From Lentzea tibetensis (GTDB taxonomy: Bacteria; Actinomycetota; Actinomycetes; Mycobacteriales; Pseudonocardiaceae): a DNA stretch of 64,000 bases. A program made the translations under genes and the position numbers. A model generated the notes under the pieces. The model searched no databases, was not told the DNA's origin, and worked only from the letters and a program-made list of their open reading frames with translations. The stretch is from the NCBI RefSeq assembly GCF_007845675.1, contig NZ_VOBR01000011.1, positions 203,155 through 267,154 on the forward strand, given 5' to 3'. How positions within the stretch are numbered: the first letter of the stretch is position 1; the number at the start of each line of letters is the position of its first letter. Below are positions 5,905 through 13,669 of this stretch, one piece after another.

Positions 5905-8900
5905 ATGGATGATCCCTTTGGGCAGTTGATGAATTTCCTGAATTGTCCGGCGGGTTCGGGCCCAGCGGAGAAGCCGGCGGGCGAGCCGTTCGAGCTGACC
6001 GACGTCCAGCACGCCTACCTCGTCGGGCGGCACCGCGGGCTCGAGCTCGGCGGCGTGGCCGCCCACTCGTACTTCGAGTTCGACTGCCCGGAGTTGGACG
6101 TTCCCCGGCTCACCGCCGCGCTGCGGAAGGTCGTCGACCGGCACGACATGCTGCGCGCGGTGATCGACGACGGCCGCCAGCGGGTGCTCGGCCGCGTCCC
6201 CGCCTACGACATCGAGGTCACCGACCTGCGCGGTCGTTGCTACGCGGAGCAGACGGCCGCGCTGGAGCAGGTCCGCGCGGAGCTGGTCGCCGAGGTGCGG
6301 CCGGTCGACCAGTGGCCGCCGTTCGACGTCCGCGCCACGCTGCTCGCGCCCGACCAGGTCCGCCTGCACCTCAGCGTCGATCTGATGTTCATCGACGTCC
6401 GCGGTCTGTTCCTGATGCTGAACGAGTGGCGCAACCACTACGACGACGCCAGCTGTGCGCCCGCGCCGCTCACCACGTCGTTCCGCGACCACGTTGCCGC
6501 GCAACGGGCACAGGACACCTCCCGCGAGGAGCGCTACTGGCTCTCCCGCGTCGACGACCTGCCGCCCGCCCCCGACCTGCCGCTCGCCACCCCCCCCGAA
6601 CGGCTCGGCACGCCGAGCTTCCACCGGTTGAGCACGACCGTCGACAAGGAGCACTGGGCCGCGCTCACCGCCGCCGCGAAGGGCCGCGGCCTGAGCCCGA
6701 ACGCCGTGCTGCTCACCGCGTACTGCGAGGTGCTGCGGACGTGGTCGAAGCGGCCGGACTTCACCGTCACGGTGACCTCGCTCGACCCGCGCGCCGAGGA
6801 CGTGATCGGCGACTTCCTGTCGCTGACCCTCTTCGCCGCCCACGACAACACGGCCGAGACCTTCGAGGACCGCGTCGCCGCGGTGCAGAGCAGGCTGCGC
6901 GACGACCTCGACCACTCCGCGTTCGGTGGCATCGAGGTGCTGCGAGAGCTGGCCCGCAGGCGGGGCGACGGCCGTGGTGTCTCGATGCCGGTCGTCTACT
7001 CGAGCGTGCTCGGCAGCGAGCTGAACGCCAACGCGCTGCGCGTGTTCGGCGAGCTGGTGCGCACCGAGAGCCAGACACCGCAGATCTGGCTGGAGAACCA
7101 GGTCGTCGAGGCGGACTGCGGTCTCACCGTCAACTGGAACTCCGTCGACGGGCTCTTCCCCGACGGCGTGCTCGACGCGATGTTCGCCGAGTACCGGGCG
7201 GTGCTCGACCGGCTGGTCGACGACGAGGACGCGTGGGAGCTGACCGGCAGCCTGGTGCGCCTGCCCGACGCGGACGCCGCCGAGCGGCGCGAGGCCAACG
7301 CGACCGCGAAGGACCTGCCGAAGGTCCGGCTGCACGACCTGGTCGCACGGGCCGCCGCACGCACGCCCGACGCGGTCGCGGTCATCGCGGACGACGTGGA
7401 GGTCACCTACCGGCAGCTCACCGAGGACGCGCACCGCTTGGCACGCGGCCTGGACGGCGAGCCGAACACGCTGGTCGCGGTGTCGATGCGGCCCGGCGCC
7501 CAGCTGTACTCCGCGCTGCTCGGCGTCCTGCACTCCGGCTCCGCGTACGTGTCGATCGACCCGGACCTGCCGGAGCAGCGGCGGCTGGCGCTGCTGAAGC
7601 GGTGCGCGGCGAAGGCCGTGATCACCGAACCGGCGCTGCGCGACGAGCTGACGTGGCCGGATGACATCGCCGTCGTGACGCTCGACGACGTCGCGCACCT
7701 CAGTGCGGAACCCTTGCGGAGCAGCCAAACCGAGGACGACCTAGCGTACGTGATCTTCACGTCCGGCTCGACCGGTGAGCCCAAGGGCGTCATGATCGCC
7801 CACCACGCGGCGGGCAACACGGTGCAGGACATCAACGAGCGGTTCGGCGTCGGTCCGACCGATCGCGTTCTCGCTCTGGCCCCAACGGGTTTCGACCTGT
7901 CGGTGTACGACGTCTTCGGCGTGCTCGGCGCGGGCGGCACCGTGGTGGTCCCGTCGCCGGGCCGGGTCAACGACGTCGACCACTGGACCGAGCTGGTCGC
8001 CCGCCACGGCGTGACGATCTGGAACAGCGTGCCCGCGCCGATGCGGCTGTGGGTCGAGTCGCTCGGCGACGACGCGCCGGACACCGTCCGGCTCGCACTG
8101 CTCAGCGGTGACTGGATCCCGACGAGCCTGCCCGGCCAGATCCACGCCCGGTTCCCGGAGATGGACGTGATCAGCCTCGGCGGCGCGACGGAGTGCTCGA
8201 TCTGGTCGGTGTTCTTCCCGATCGGCGAGGTGCCGCCGGAGTGGCCGAGCATCCCGTACGGCAAACCGCTGTGGAACCAGACGCTGCACGTGCTGAACGA
8301 CCGGCTCGACCCGTGCCCGGCCTGGGTGACCGGCGAGATCTACATCGGCGGCACGGGGGTCGCGCTCGGCTACTGGGCCGACGAGCAGCGCACCGCGGAG
8401 CGGTTCGTCGACGTCGGGGGAGAGCGGCTGTACAAGACCGGCGACCTCGGCCGATACCTGCCCGGCGGCGACATCGAGATCCTCGGCCGCACCGACTTCC
8501 AGGTGAAGATCAACGGTTACCGCGTCGAGCTGGGCGAGATCGAGGCCGCGCTCGACCGTCAGCCGGGCGTCCGGCAGGCGCTCGTCGCGGCACCGGCGCA
8601 CCCGCAGACCGGCCACCGCCAGCTCGCCGCGTACCTCGTGCTCGACGACGAGGTCGACACGACGTTGGTGCGCAAGGCACTCGCCGAGGTCCTGCCGAGC
8701 TACATGGTGCCCAACCACTACGTCACGATCGACGCGCTGCCGCTCACCACCAACGGCAAGATCAACCACGGCGCGCTGCCCGCGCCGTGGAGCGACGGCG
8801 GCGAGGACGAGGAGCGGGTGTCGCCGCGCAGCGACGTCGAGGAACGGCTGCTGCGGATCTGGGCGGCCCAGCTCGGCCACGGCGATCTCGGTGTCGAGGA

Positions 8901-9072
8901 CGGGTTCTTCGACATCGGCGGCGACTCGTTGCACGCCGTCGGCATCCTCAGCCACCTGCGCGCGGAGTTCGGGCTCGACTCGACCGCCGAGCAGCAGGTG
9001 ATCGAGGGGCTGTTCATGAACGCCACCATCGCGGAGTTCGCGGACGTCGTCCGATCGGCCGCCGGGTCATGA
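5905..9072 (+). CDS. hlmE: NRPS module Cy-A-PCP activating cysteine (HlmE)
   Basis: 1055 residues in three domains. Residues about 29-450 are a heterocyclization-type domain: it opens with ELTDVQHAYLVGR and has DxxxxD (Asp159, Asp164) instead of HHxxxDG. Residues about 470-960 are the adenylation domain (core FTSGSTGEPKG). Its specificity residues Asp664, Leu665, Tyr668, Asn707, Leu732, Ser734, Leu758, Ile766, Trp767 and Lys952 spell DLYNLSLIWK, the cysteine code. Residues about 975-1050 are the carrier protein with Ser1008 in GGDSL. There is no thioesterase domain. In holomycin biosynthesis HlmE builds Cys-Cys from a single Cys-loading module, so it must act twice. The next gene overlaps its stop by ATGA. 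Confidence 0.95.
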   Translation: MDDPFGQLMNFLNCPAGSGPAEKPAGEPFELTDVQHAYLVGRHRGLELGGVAAHSYFEFDCPELDVPRLTAALRKVVDRHDMLRAVIDDGRQRVLGRVPAYDIEVTDLRGRCYAEQTAALEQVRAELVAEVRPVDQWPPFDVRATLLAPDQVRLHLSVDLMFIDVRGLFLMLNEWRNHYDDASCAPAPLTTSFRDHVAAQRAQDTSREERYWLSRVDDLPPAPDLPLATPPERLGTPSFHRLSTTVDKEHWAALTAAAKGRGLSPNAVLLTAYCEVLRTWSKRPDFTVTVTSLDPRAEDVIGDFLSLTLFAAHDNTAETFEDRVAAVQSRLRDDLDHSAFGGIEVLRELARRRGDGRGVSMPVVYSSVLGSELNANALRVFGELVRTESQTPQIWLENQVVEADCGLTVNWNSVDGLFPDGVLDAMFAEYRAVLDRLVDDEDAWELTGSLVRLPDADAAERREANATAKDLPKVRLHDLVARAAARTPDAVAVIADDVEVTYRQLTEDAHRLARGLDGEPNTLVAVSMRPGAQLYSALLGVLHSGSAYVSIDPDLPEQRRLALLKRCAAKAVITEPALRDELTWPDDIAVVTLDDVAHLSAEPLRSSQTEDDLAYVIFTSGSTGEPKGVMIAHHAAGNTVQDINERFGVGPTDRVLALAPTGFDLSVYDVFGVLGAGGTVVVPSPGRVNDVDHWTELVARHGVTIWNSVPAPMRLWVESLGDDAPDTVRLALLSGDWIPTSLPGQIHARFPEMDVISLGGATECSIWSVFFPIGEVPPEWPSIPYGKPLWNQTLHVLNDRLDPCPAWVTGEIYIGGTGVALGYWADEQRTAERFVDVGGERLYKTGDLGRYLPGGDIEILGRTDFQVKINGYRVELGEIEAALDRQPGVRQALVAAPAHPQTGHRQLAAYLVLDDEVDTTLVRKALAEVLPSYMVPNHYVTIDALPLTTNGKINHGALPAPWSDGGEDEERVSPRSDVEERLLRIWAAQLGHGDLGVEDGFFDIGGDSLHAVGILSHLRAEFGLDSTAEQQVIEGLFMNATIAEFADVVRSAAGS

Positions 9073-10532
9073 GCACCGAGTACGACGTCGTGGTGGTCGG
9101 GGCAGGCTCGGCGGGCGCGGTCGTGGCGAGCCGTCTCGGCGCGGCGAAACGCGTGCTGCTCATCGAGGCCGGTCCCGACCAGCCCGACCCGAACCCGTTG
9201 CTGGACGGCACGAAACTCCACCTCGACGGCTTCAACTGGGACCACCTCGCGAACCTGCGCACGAAGACCCGGCACAGCTCGCGGGCACTGTGGGGCCGGT
9301 TCCCGTACCGCGTCGGCAAGGTCGTCGGCGGCTCGTCCGCGGTGAACGGCGCGGTCGCGATGCGGGCGCTGCCCAGGGACTTCGACGACTGGGTGAAGCT
9401 CGGCAACCCGGACTGGTCCTGGGAGGCCGTGCAGCCGTTCTACGACCGGGTGCGGCTGCCGATCCGGCGGCCGGACGACCTGCACGAGCTGGAGGTCGCG
9501 TTCCACGACGAGTGCACGCGGATGGGGCTGCCGGACGTGCCGGACCTCAACGACGGCACCGAGTTGGGCGTCGGTCCGGTGCCCGCCAACACGGTCGGCC
9601 GGGAGCGCAGGGACGTCCGCGCGATGTACCTGACCGACGCTGATGTCGAGCTGTGGACCGGATGCGCGGTCACCCGCGTGCTGTTCGACGGCCGGCGCGC
9701 GGTGGGGGTCGAGGTGCGCCGCGACGGGGCCGTCGAGACGGTGCGCGCCCGCGAGGTCGTGCTCAGCGCGGGCGCCATCGGCTCGCCGGTGATCCTGCAA
9801 CGCTCGGGCGTCGGACCGGCGGACGTGCTGGCACGGCTGGGAGTTCGCCCCGTGCGCGAGCTGGCGGGCGTCGGCGAGAACCTCGTCGACCACCCGTCGA
9901 TCGTGATCTGGGCGAAGCCGCGCGACGGGGTGTGCGCTCCGGGTGCGCCGTGGCGGCAGGTCGCGGCCCGCATGTCGAGCGGCGTGCGCGACGACGGCGC
10001 GGACGTGCAGGTGTGGCTGCTGAACAACGTCGAGAGCTCGACCATCCCCGGCTTCGCGAACCGGCTGGGCTGGGACATGGTCGTCGGCATCTCGGTCATG
10101 TTGCTGCGTCCCGAGTCGCGCGGCCGCGTCCACCTCGAGGAGCCGGACGGGAAGCCGGTGATCGAGCTGGGTTTCGGCACCGAGCCGGACGACGTGGAAC
10201 GCCTCGCGCACGGCGTGCGGAAGGCGTGGCGGATCCTGCGCTCACCCGCGTTCGCCGCACGGCTGGAGGACGTCCAGCTGTGGACCGACGCGATGGTCGC
10301 CGACGACACCCTGCTGCGCGGCGCGGTGCGCAACGTGATGAGCCCCGGCTGGCACGCCGTCGGCACCGCGCGGATGGGGCCGGAGACCGACCCGATGGCC
10401 GTTGTCGACCAGCGGTGCCGGGTGCACGGGCTGGACGGGCTGCGGGTGATCGACGCGTCGGTGTTCCCGACGATGCCGAGCGCGCCGACCAACCTGACGA
10501 CGATCATGCTCGCCGAGCGGATGGGGGAGTGA
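9069..10532 (+). CDS. hlmD: GMC-family flavin oxidoreductase (HlmD)
   Basis: 487 residues from the ATG that overlaps the NRPS stop by 4 bp. The N-terminal FAD motif GAGSAGAVVASRL is followed by LIEAGPD and the GMC signature GGSSAVNGAVAMR. The C-terminal catalytic region contains His429 (GWHAVGTARMG) and Asn475 (APTNLTTI), in line with the His/Asn pair of the family. It is one of four flavoenzymes that carry out the multi-electron oxidation converting enzyme-bound Cys-Cys to holothin in the hlm pathway. Its exact step is not settled. Translational coupling to the NRPS suggests that it acts on the carrier-protein-bound intermediate. Confidence 0.9.
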   Translation: MSTEYDVVVVGAGSAGAVVASRLGAAKRVLLIEAGPDQPDPNPLLDGTKLHLDGFNWDHLANLRTKTRHSSRALWGRFPYRVGKVVGGSSAVNGAVAMRALPRDFDDWVKLGNPDWSWEAVQPFYDRVRLPIRRPDDLHELEVAFHDECTRMGLPDVPDLNDGTELGVGPVPANTVGRERRDVRAMYLTDADVELWTGCAVTRVLFDGRRAVGVEVRRDGAVETVRAREVVLSAGAIGSPVILQRSGVGPADVLARLGVRPVRELAGVGENLVDHPSIVIWAKPRDGVCAPGAPWRQVAARMSSGVRDDGADVQVWLLNNVESSTIPGFANRLGWDMVVGISVMLLRPESRGRVHLEEPDGKPVIELGFGTEPDDVERLAHGVRKAWRILRSPAFAARLEDVQLWTDAMVADDTLLRGAVRNVMSPGWHAVGTARMGPETDPMAVVDQRCRVHGLDGLRVIDASVFPTMPSAPTNLTTIMLAERMGE

Positions 10533-10535
10533 GCG

Positions 10536-11222
10536 GTGCGGCTCTACTGCTTTCCGCACGCGGGCGCGACGACGTCCGTCTACCGGCCGTGGCAGGCACC
10601 CGGTGTGCAGGTGGTCGGCGTCGACCGGCCCGGCAGGGGACTGCGGGCACGTGAACCCAAGGTGCTCGACTACCCGGAGGTCGTCGCGTCGACGGCCGAG
10701 TATGTGGCCGCCGATCTCGAGTCCGCGGGCCGCGTGCCGTTCGCGACGTTCGGCCACAGCTTCGGCGCGATGCTCAGCCTCGCCGTCGCCGCCGAGGTCG
10801 AGCGGATCGCCGGCACACCACCGTTGTGCGCCGTCGTGTCGGCGGCACTGCCACCGCGGCTCCAGCCACCCGTCGACGACACGGCGGGGATGAGCGACGC
10901 CGACCTGCTGGACAAGATCGCCGCGGACGGCGGCACGGCGCCGGAGCTGCTGTCGTCACCCGCGATGGCCGGCTTCCTGGTCGGGCTGATGCGCGACGAC
11001 TACGCGGTGCGGCGGCAGTTCCCGCGCGACATCGGCCTGCGCGTCGGCTTTCCGCTGACCATGGTCGCCGCGCGGGACGACGCGCACCTGTCGCCGGAGC
11101 AGATGTGGGCGTGGGCCGAGCACACCACCGGGCCGGTCAGGCGGGTGGAGGTGCCGGGCGGTCACTTCGCGGCCGTCCGCGCACCGGCGGACATGATCTC
11201 GATCGCGTTCGGGGGGAGCTGA
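10536..11222 (+). CDS. hlmC: Type II thioesterase (HlmC)
   Basis: 228 residues from the GTG at 10536, with a GGGGGAG ribosome site inside the preceding gene. It is an alpha/beta hydrolase of the TEII family: it opens with LYCFPHAGATTSVYRPW, has nucleophile Ser75 in GHSFGA, and His210 in GGHF. Such enzymes release or edit carrier-bound intermediates. The NRPS has no integrated thioesterase, so this one either frees the product or clears misloaded carrier protein. It lies three bases after the GMC gene and one base before the acyl-CoA dehydrogenase gene. Confidence 0.9.
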   Translation: MRLYCFPHAGATTSVYRPWQAPGVQVVGVDRPGRGLRAREPKVLDYPEVVASTAEYVAADLESAGRVPFATFGHSFGAMLSLAVAAEVERIAGTPPLCAVVSAALPPRLQPPVDDTAGMSDADLLDKIAADGGTAPELLSSPAMAGFLVGLMRDDYAVRRQFPRDIGLRVGFPLTMVAARDDAHLSPEQMWAWAEHTTGPVRRVEVPGGHFAAVRAPADMISIAFGGS

Positions 11223-11223
11223 C

Positions 11224-12354
11224 GTGGACAACAACCCGTACACCGCATCGCACGAGGACTTCCGGGCGCTGTGCCGCACGTTCCTCGCCCGCGAGGCCGT
11301 TCCGCACCACGCCGAGTGGGAGCACGCGGGCATCATCGGGCACGACCTGTGGGCCAAGGCCGGCGAGGCGGGGCTGCTCGGCATCGACGTGCCCGTCGAG
11401 CACGGCGGGGGAGGTGAGCCGGACTTCCGCTACACCGCGGTGTTCATCGAGGAGCTGGTCCGCGCCCGCGTCACCGTGCCGGGTTTCGTGGCGCACAACG
11501 ACATCCTCTCGTCGTACCTGGCCACCCGCACCACGGCCGACCAGCGGGCGCGGTGGCTGCCCGGCCTGTGCTCGGGCAAGCTCATCGCCGCCATCGCGCT
11601 GAGCGAACCGGACGCGGGCTCGGACCTGTCCGGCATGCGCATGACGGCCGTGCGCGACGGGAACGACTACGTCCTCAACGGGCAGAAGACGTTCATCACC
11701 AACGGAGAGAACGCCGACCTGGTGGTCGTCGCGGCGAAGACGGCGGCCCAGGGCATGAGCCTGTTCGTCGTCGAACGCGGCACGCCCGGCTTCTCGCGCG
11801 GCAGGAGGCTGGAGAAGCTCGGCTGGCAGGCGTGCGACACGAGCGAGCTGTTCTTCGCCGACTGCCGCGTCCCGGCCACGAACCTCGTCGGCAAGGAGAA
11901 CGCCGGACTGGGCTACCTGATGGGCGGCCTGCCGCGGGAACGGCTGTGCATCTCCGCGGTGGCCGTCGCGACCGCGGAGAAGATGCTGGCCGACGCACTC
12001 GCGTACGCGCGTGACCGCAAGGCGTTCGGGCAGGCCATCGGCAGCTTCCAGCACAACAGGTTCCTGCTGGCCACTGTGGACACCGAGGTCACGCTCGCGC
12101 GGGTGTTCCTCAACCACTGCATCGCCGAGCACAACGCCCGGCGCCTCACCGGCACCGACGCGGCGAAGCTCAAGTGGTGGACCACCGAGCTGCAGGTCCA
12201 GGTCGCAGACCGGTGCCTGCAGCTGCACGGCGGCTACGGCTACCTCAAGGAGAGCCCGATCGCCGGGGAGTGGACCAACAGCCGCGTGCAGACGATCTAC
12301 GGCGGCACCACGGAAATCATGAAGGAACTGATCGGCCGGTCGCTCGGCCTGTGA
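11224..12354 (+). CDS. hlmB: Acyl-CoA dehydrogenase-like flavoenzyme (HlmB)
   Basis: 376 residues from a GTG one base after the thioesterase stop. It shows the ACAD signatures ALSEPDAGSDLSGM, GQKTFITNG and QLHGGYGY. The C-terminal position that holds the catalytic Glu in MCAD is Gly here (IYGGTTE). Glu239 in LPRERL matches the alternative base of isovaleryl-CoA-type enzymes and is the probable catalytic residue. In the hlm pathway HlmB performs a desaturation on the thioester-bound dipeptide rather than on a CoA ester. Dense packing within the operon supports that role. Confidence 0.9.
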   Translation: MDNNPYTASHEDFRALCRTFLAREAVPHHAEWEHAGIIGHDLWAKAGEAGLLGIDVPVEHGGGGEPDFRYTAVFIEELVRARVTVPGFVAHNDILSSYLATRTTADQRARWLPGLCSGKLIAAIALSEPDAGSDLSGMRMTAVRDGNDYVLNGQKTFITNGENADLVVVAAKTAAQGMSLFVVERGTPGFSRGRRLEKLGWQACDTSELFFADCRVPATNLVGKENAGLGYLMGGLPRERLCISAVAVATAEKMLADALAYARDRKAFGQAIGSFQHNRFLLATVDTEVTLARVFLNHCIAEHNARRLTGTDAAKLKWWTTELQVQVADRCLQLHGGYGYLKESPIAGEWTNSRVQTIYGGTTEIMKELIGRSLGL

Positions 12355-12367
12355 AGGGAGGCACGCG

Positions 12368-12823
12368 ATGGTTCCCACCGTCTACGAGTGGGCGGGCGGC
12401 GCGGCGGCGTTCGAACGGCTCACCGAGGTGTTCTACGCCAAGGTCGTCGAGGACGACCTGCTCGCACCGCTCTTCCGGTACATGAAGGCCGAGCACCCGC
12501 ACGACGTCGCGGTGATGCTCGGCGAGGTCTTCGGCGGTCCCAGGACCTACACCGAGGAGCACGGCGGCCACCGGCGCCTGCTGAACAAGCACCGCGGCCG
12601 CGACATCCAGCCCGAGCAGCGGGCGCGCTGGGTCGAGCTGATGCTCAGCTCCGCCGACGAGGCCGGCTTCCCGGCCGACCCGGAGTTCCGCGCCGCGTTC
12701 GTCGGCTACCTGGAGTTCGGCTCACGCCGTGCGATGGCGAACTCGAAACCCGGTGCGACACCGAAGGAACGCGACTCGCTCAAGCAGTGGGGCTGGGGCC
12801 AGGCGGCCCCCGGCGCCGAGTGA
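12368..12823 (+). CDS. hlmG: Truncated-hemoglobin-like globin (HlmG)
   Basis: 151 residues, ATG preceded by GAAGGGAGG. It has the group 2 truncated globin features: VYEWAGGAAAFERLTEVFYAKVVEDDLLAPLF, then EHGGHRRLLNKHRGRDI with the proximal histidine region, and a tryptophan-rich C-terminus. Dithiolopyrrolone clusters encode a globin (HlmG) whose function is undefined; supply or scavenging of O2 or NO for the flavin oxidations is a guess. It is 13 bp behind hlmB and 17 bp ahead of the acyltransferase, clearly in the same operon. Confidence 0.9.
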   Translation: MVPTVYEWAGGAAAFERLTEVFYAKVVEDDLLAPLFRYMKAEHPHDVAVMLGEVFGGPRTYTEEHGGHRRLLNKHRGRDIQPEQRARWVELMLSSADEAGFPADPEFRAAFVGYLEFGSRRAMANSKPGATPKERDSLKQWGWGQAAPGAE

Positions 12824-12840
12824 ACACGAGAGGATCCGAG

Positions 12841-13662
12841 ATGGACCTGAAGGTCAGCGTCGCCACGCTCGCCGACTGGCAGCACGCCGTGGCGTGGGCG
12901 AACAACGAGGGCTGGAACATCGGTTACCAGGACGCTGCGTGCTTCCACGCCACCGACCCGGACGGCTTCTTCATCGGCCGCGTCGGCAACCGCCCGGTCG
13001 GCGCCGTCTCGATGGTCAACCACTCCGCGTCGTACTCGTTCTGGGGCAACAACCTCATCGACCCCGAGTTCCGCGGCCACGGGTTCAGCCACGTGCTGAC
13101 GCGCACGTCCCGCGCACACGCAGGTGATCGGCTCGTCGGCGCCGACGGCATGCCGCACCTCGCGGACGGCTACTCGCGCAACCACGGGCTCATCGGCGTC
13201 CACGACACCGTGCACTACATCGGCCGCGCGTCGGGTTCCGTCGGTGACGGAGTGGTGCGCGCGGGCCGCGAGCACCTGGACGCGATCGCGCTGTACGACA
13301 GCACCGCGTTTCCCGCGCACCGGCGGAAGTTCCTGAGCCACTGGCTGTTCGCGCCCGGCCACGAGGCCTACGTGCGCGTCGTCGACGGCTCGGTCACCGG
13401 GTACGGCGTGGTCCGGCCCGCGCCGCTGCGGCACTGCATCGGCCCGCTGGTCGCGTCCACGGCCGAGGACGCGGCGGTGCTGTTCGACGCGCTCACCTCG
13501 GACGTGGACGAGGTGTCCGTGTTCGCGCCGGAGCACGGTGGTGCGTTCCTGGAGGCGCGTGGCCTCAAGGAGGAGTTCCGCGTCCTGCGCATGTACACCG
13601 GGGCTGAGCCTCGGGTGCGGGCGGAGCGGGTGTTCGCGACCGCCAGCCTGGAGCTCGGCTGA
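12841..13662 (+). CDS. hlmA: GNAT acyltransferase, probable holothin N-acyltransferase (HlmA)
   Basis: 273 residues from the ATG at 12841 with GAGAGGA upstream. The N-terminal half is a GNAT domain: FFIGRVGNRPVGAVSMV followed by the acetyl-CoA loop DPEFRGHGFSHVL. The C-terminal half resembles the second GNAT-like domain of two-domain acetyltransferases (VTGYGVVRPA and a C-terminal strand pair). As last gene of the operon it fits the enzyme that acylates the free amine of holothin with an acyl-CoA, which fixes the side chain of the final antibiotic and lowers its toxicity. The acyl group cannot be read from the sequence. It ends 7 bp from the convergent ClpC-like gene. Confidence 0.78.
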   Translation: MDLKVSVATLADWQHAVAWANNEGWNIGYQDAACFHATDPDGFFIGRVGNRPVGAVSMVNHSASYSFWGNNLIDPEFRGHGFSHVLTRTSRAHAGDRLVGADGMPHLADGYSRNHGLIGVHDTVHYIGRASGSVGDGVVRAGREHLDAIALYDSTAFPAHRRKFLSHWLFAPGHEAYVRVVDGSVTGYGVVRPAPLRHCIGPLVASTAEDAAVLFDALTSDVDEVSVFAPEHGGAFLEARGLKEEFRVLRMYTGAEPRVRAERVFATASLELG

Positions 13663-13669
13663 CCCGTGG

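Noticed and set aside
5791-7728. 645-codon minus-strand open frame opposite the NRPS gene
   Set aside because: Shadow of the Cy and A domains; no motif and atypical composition.
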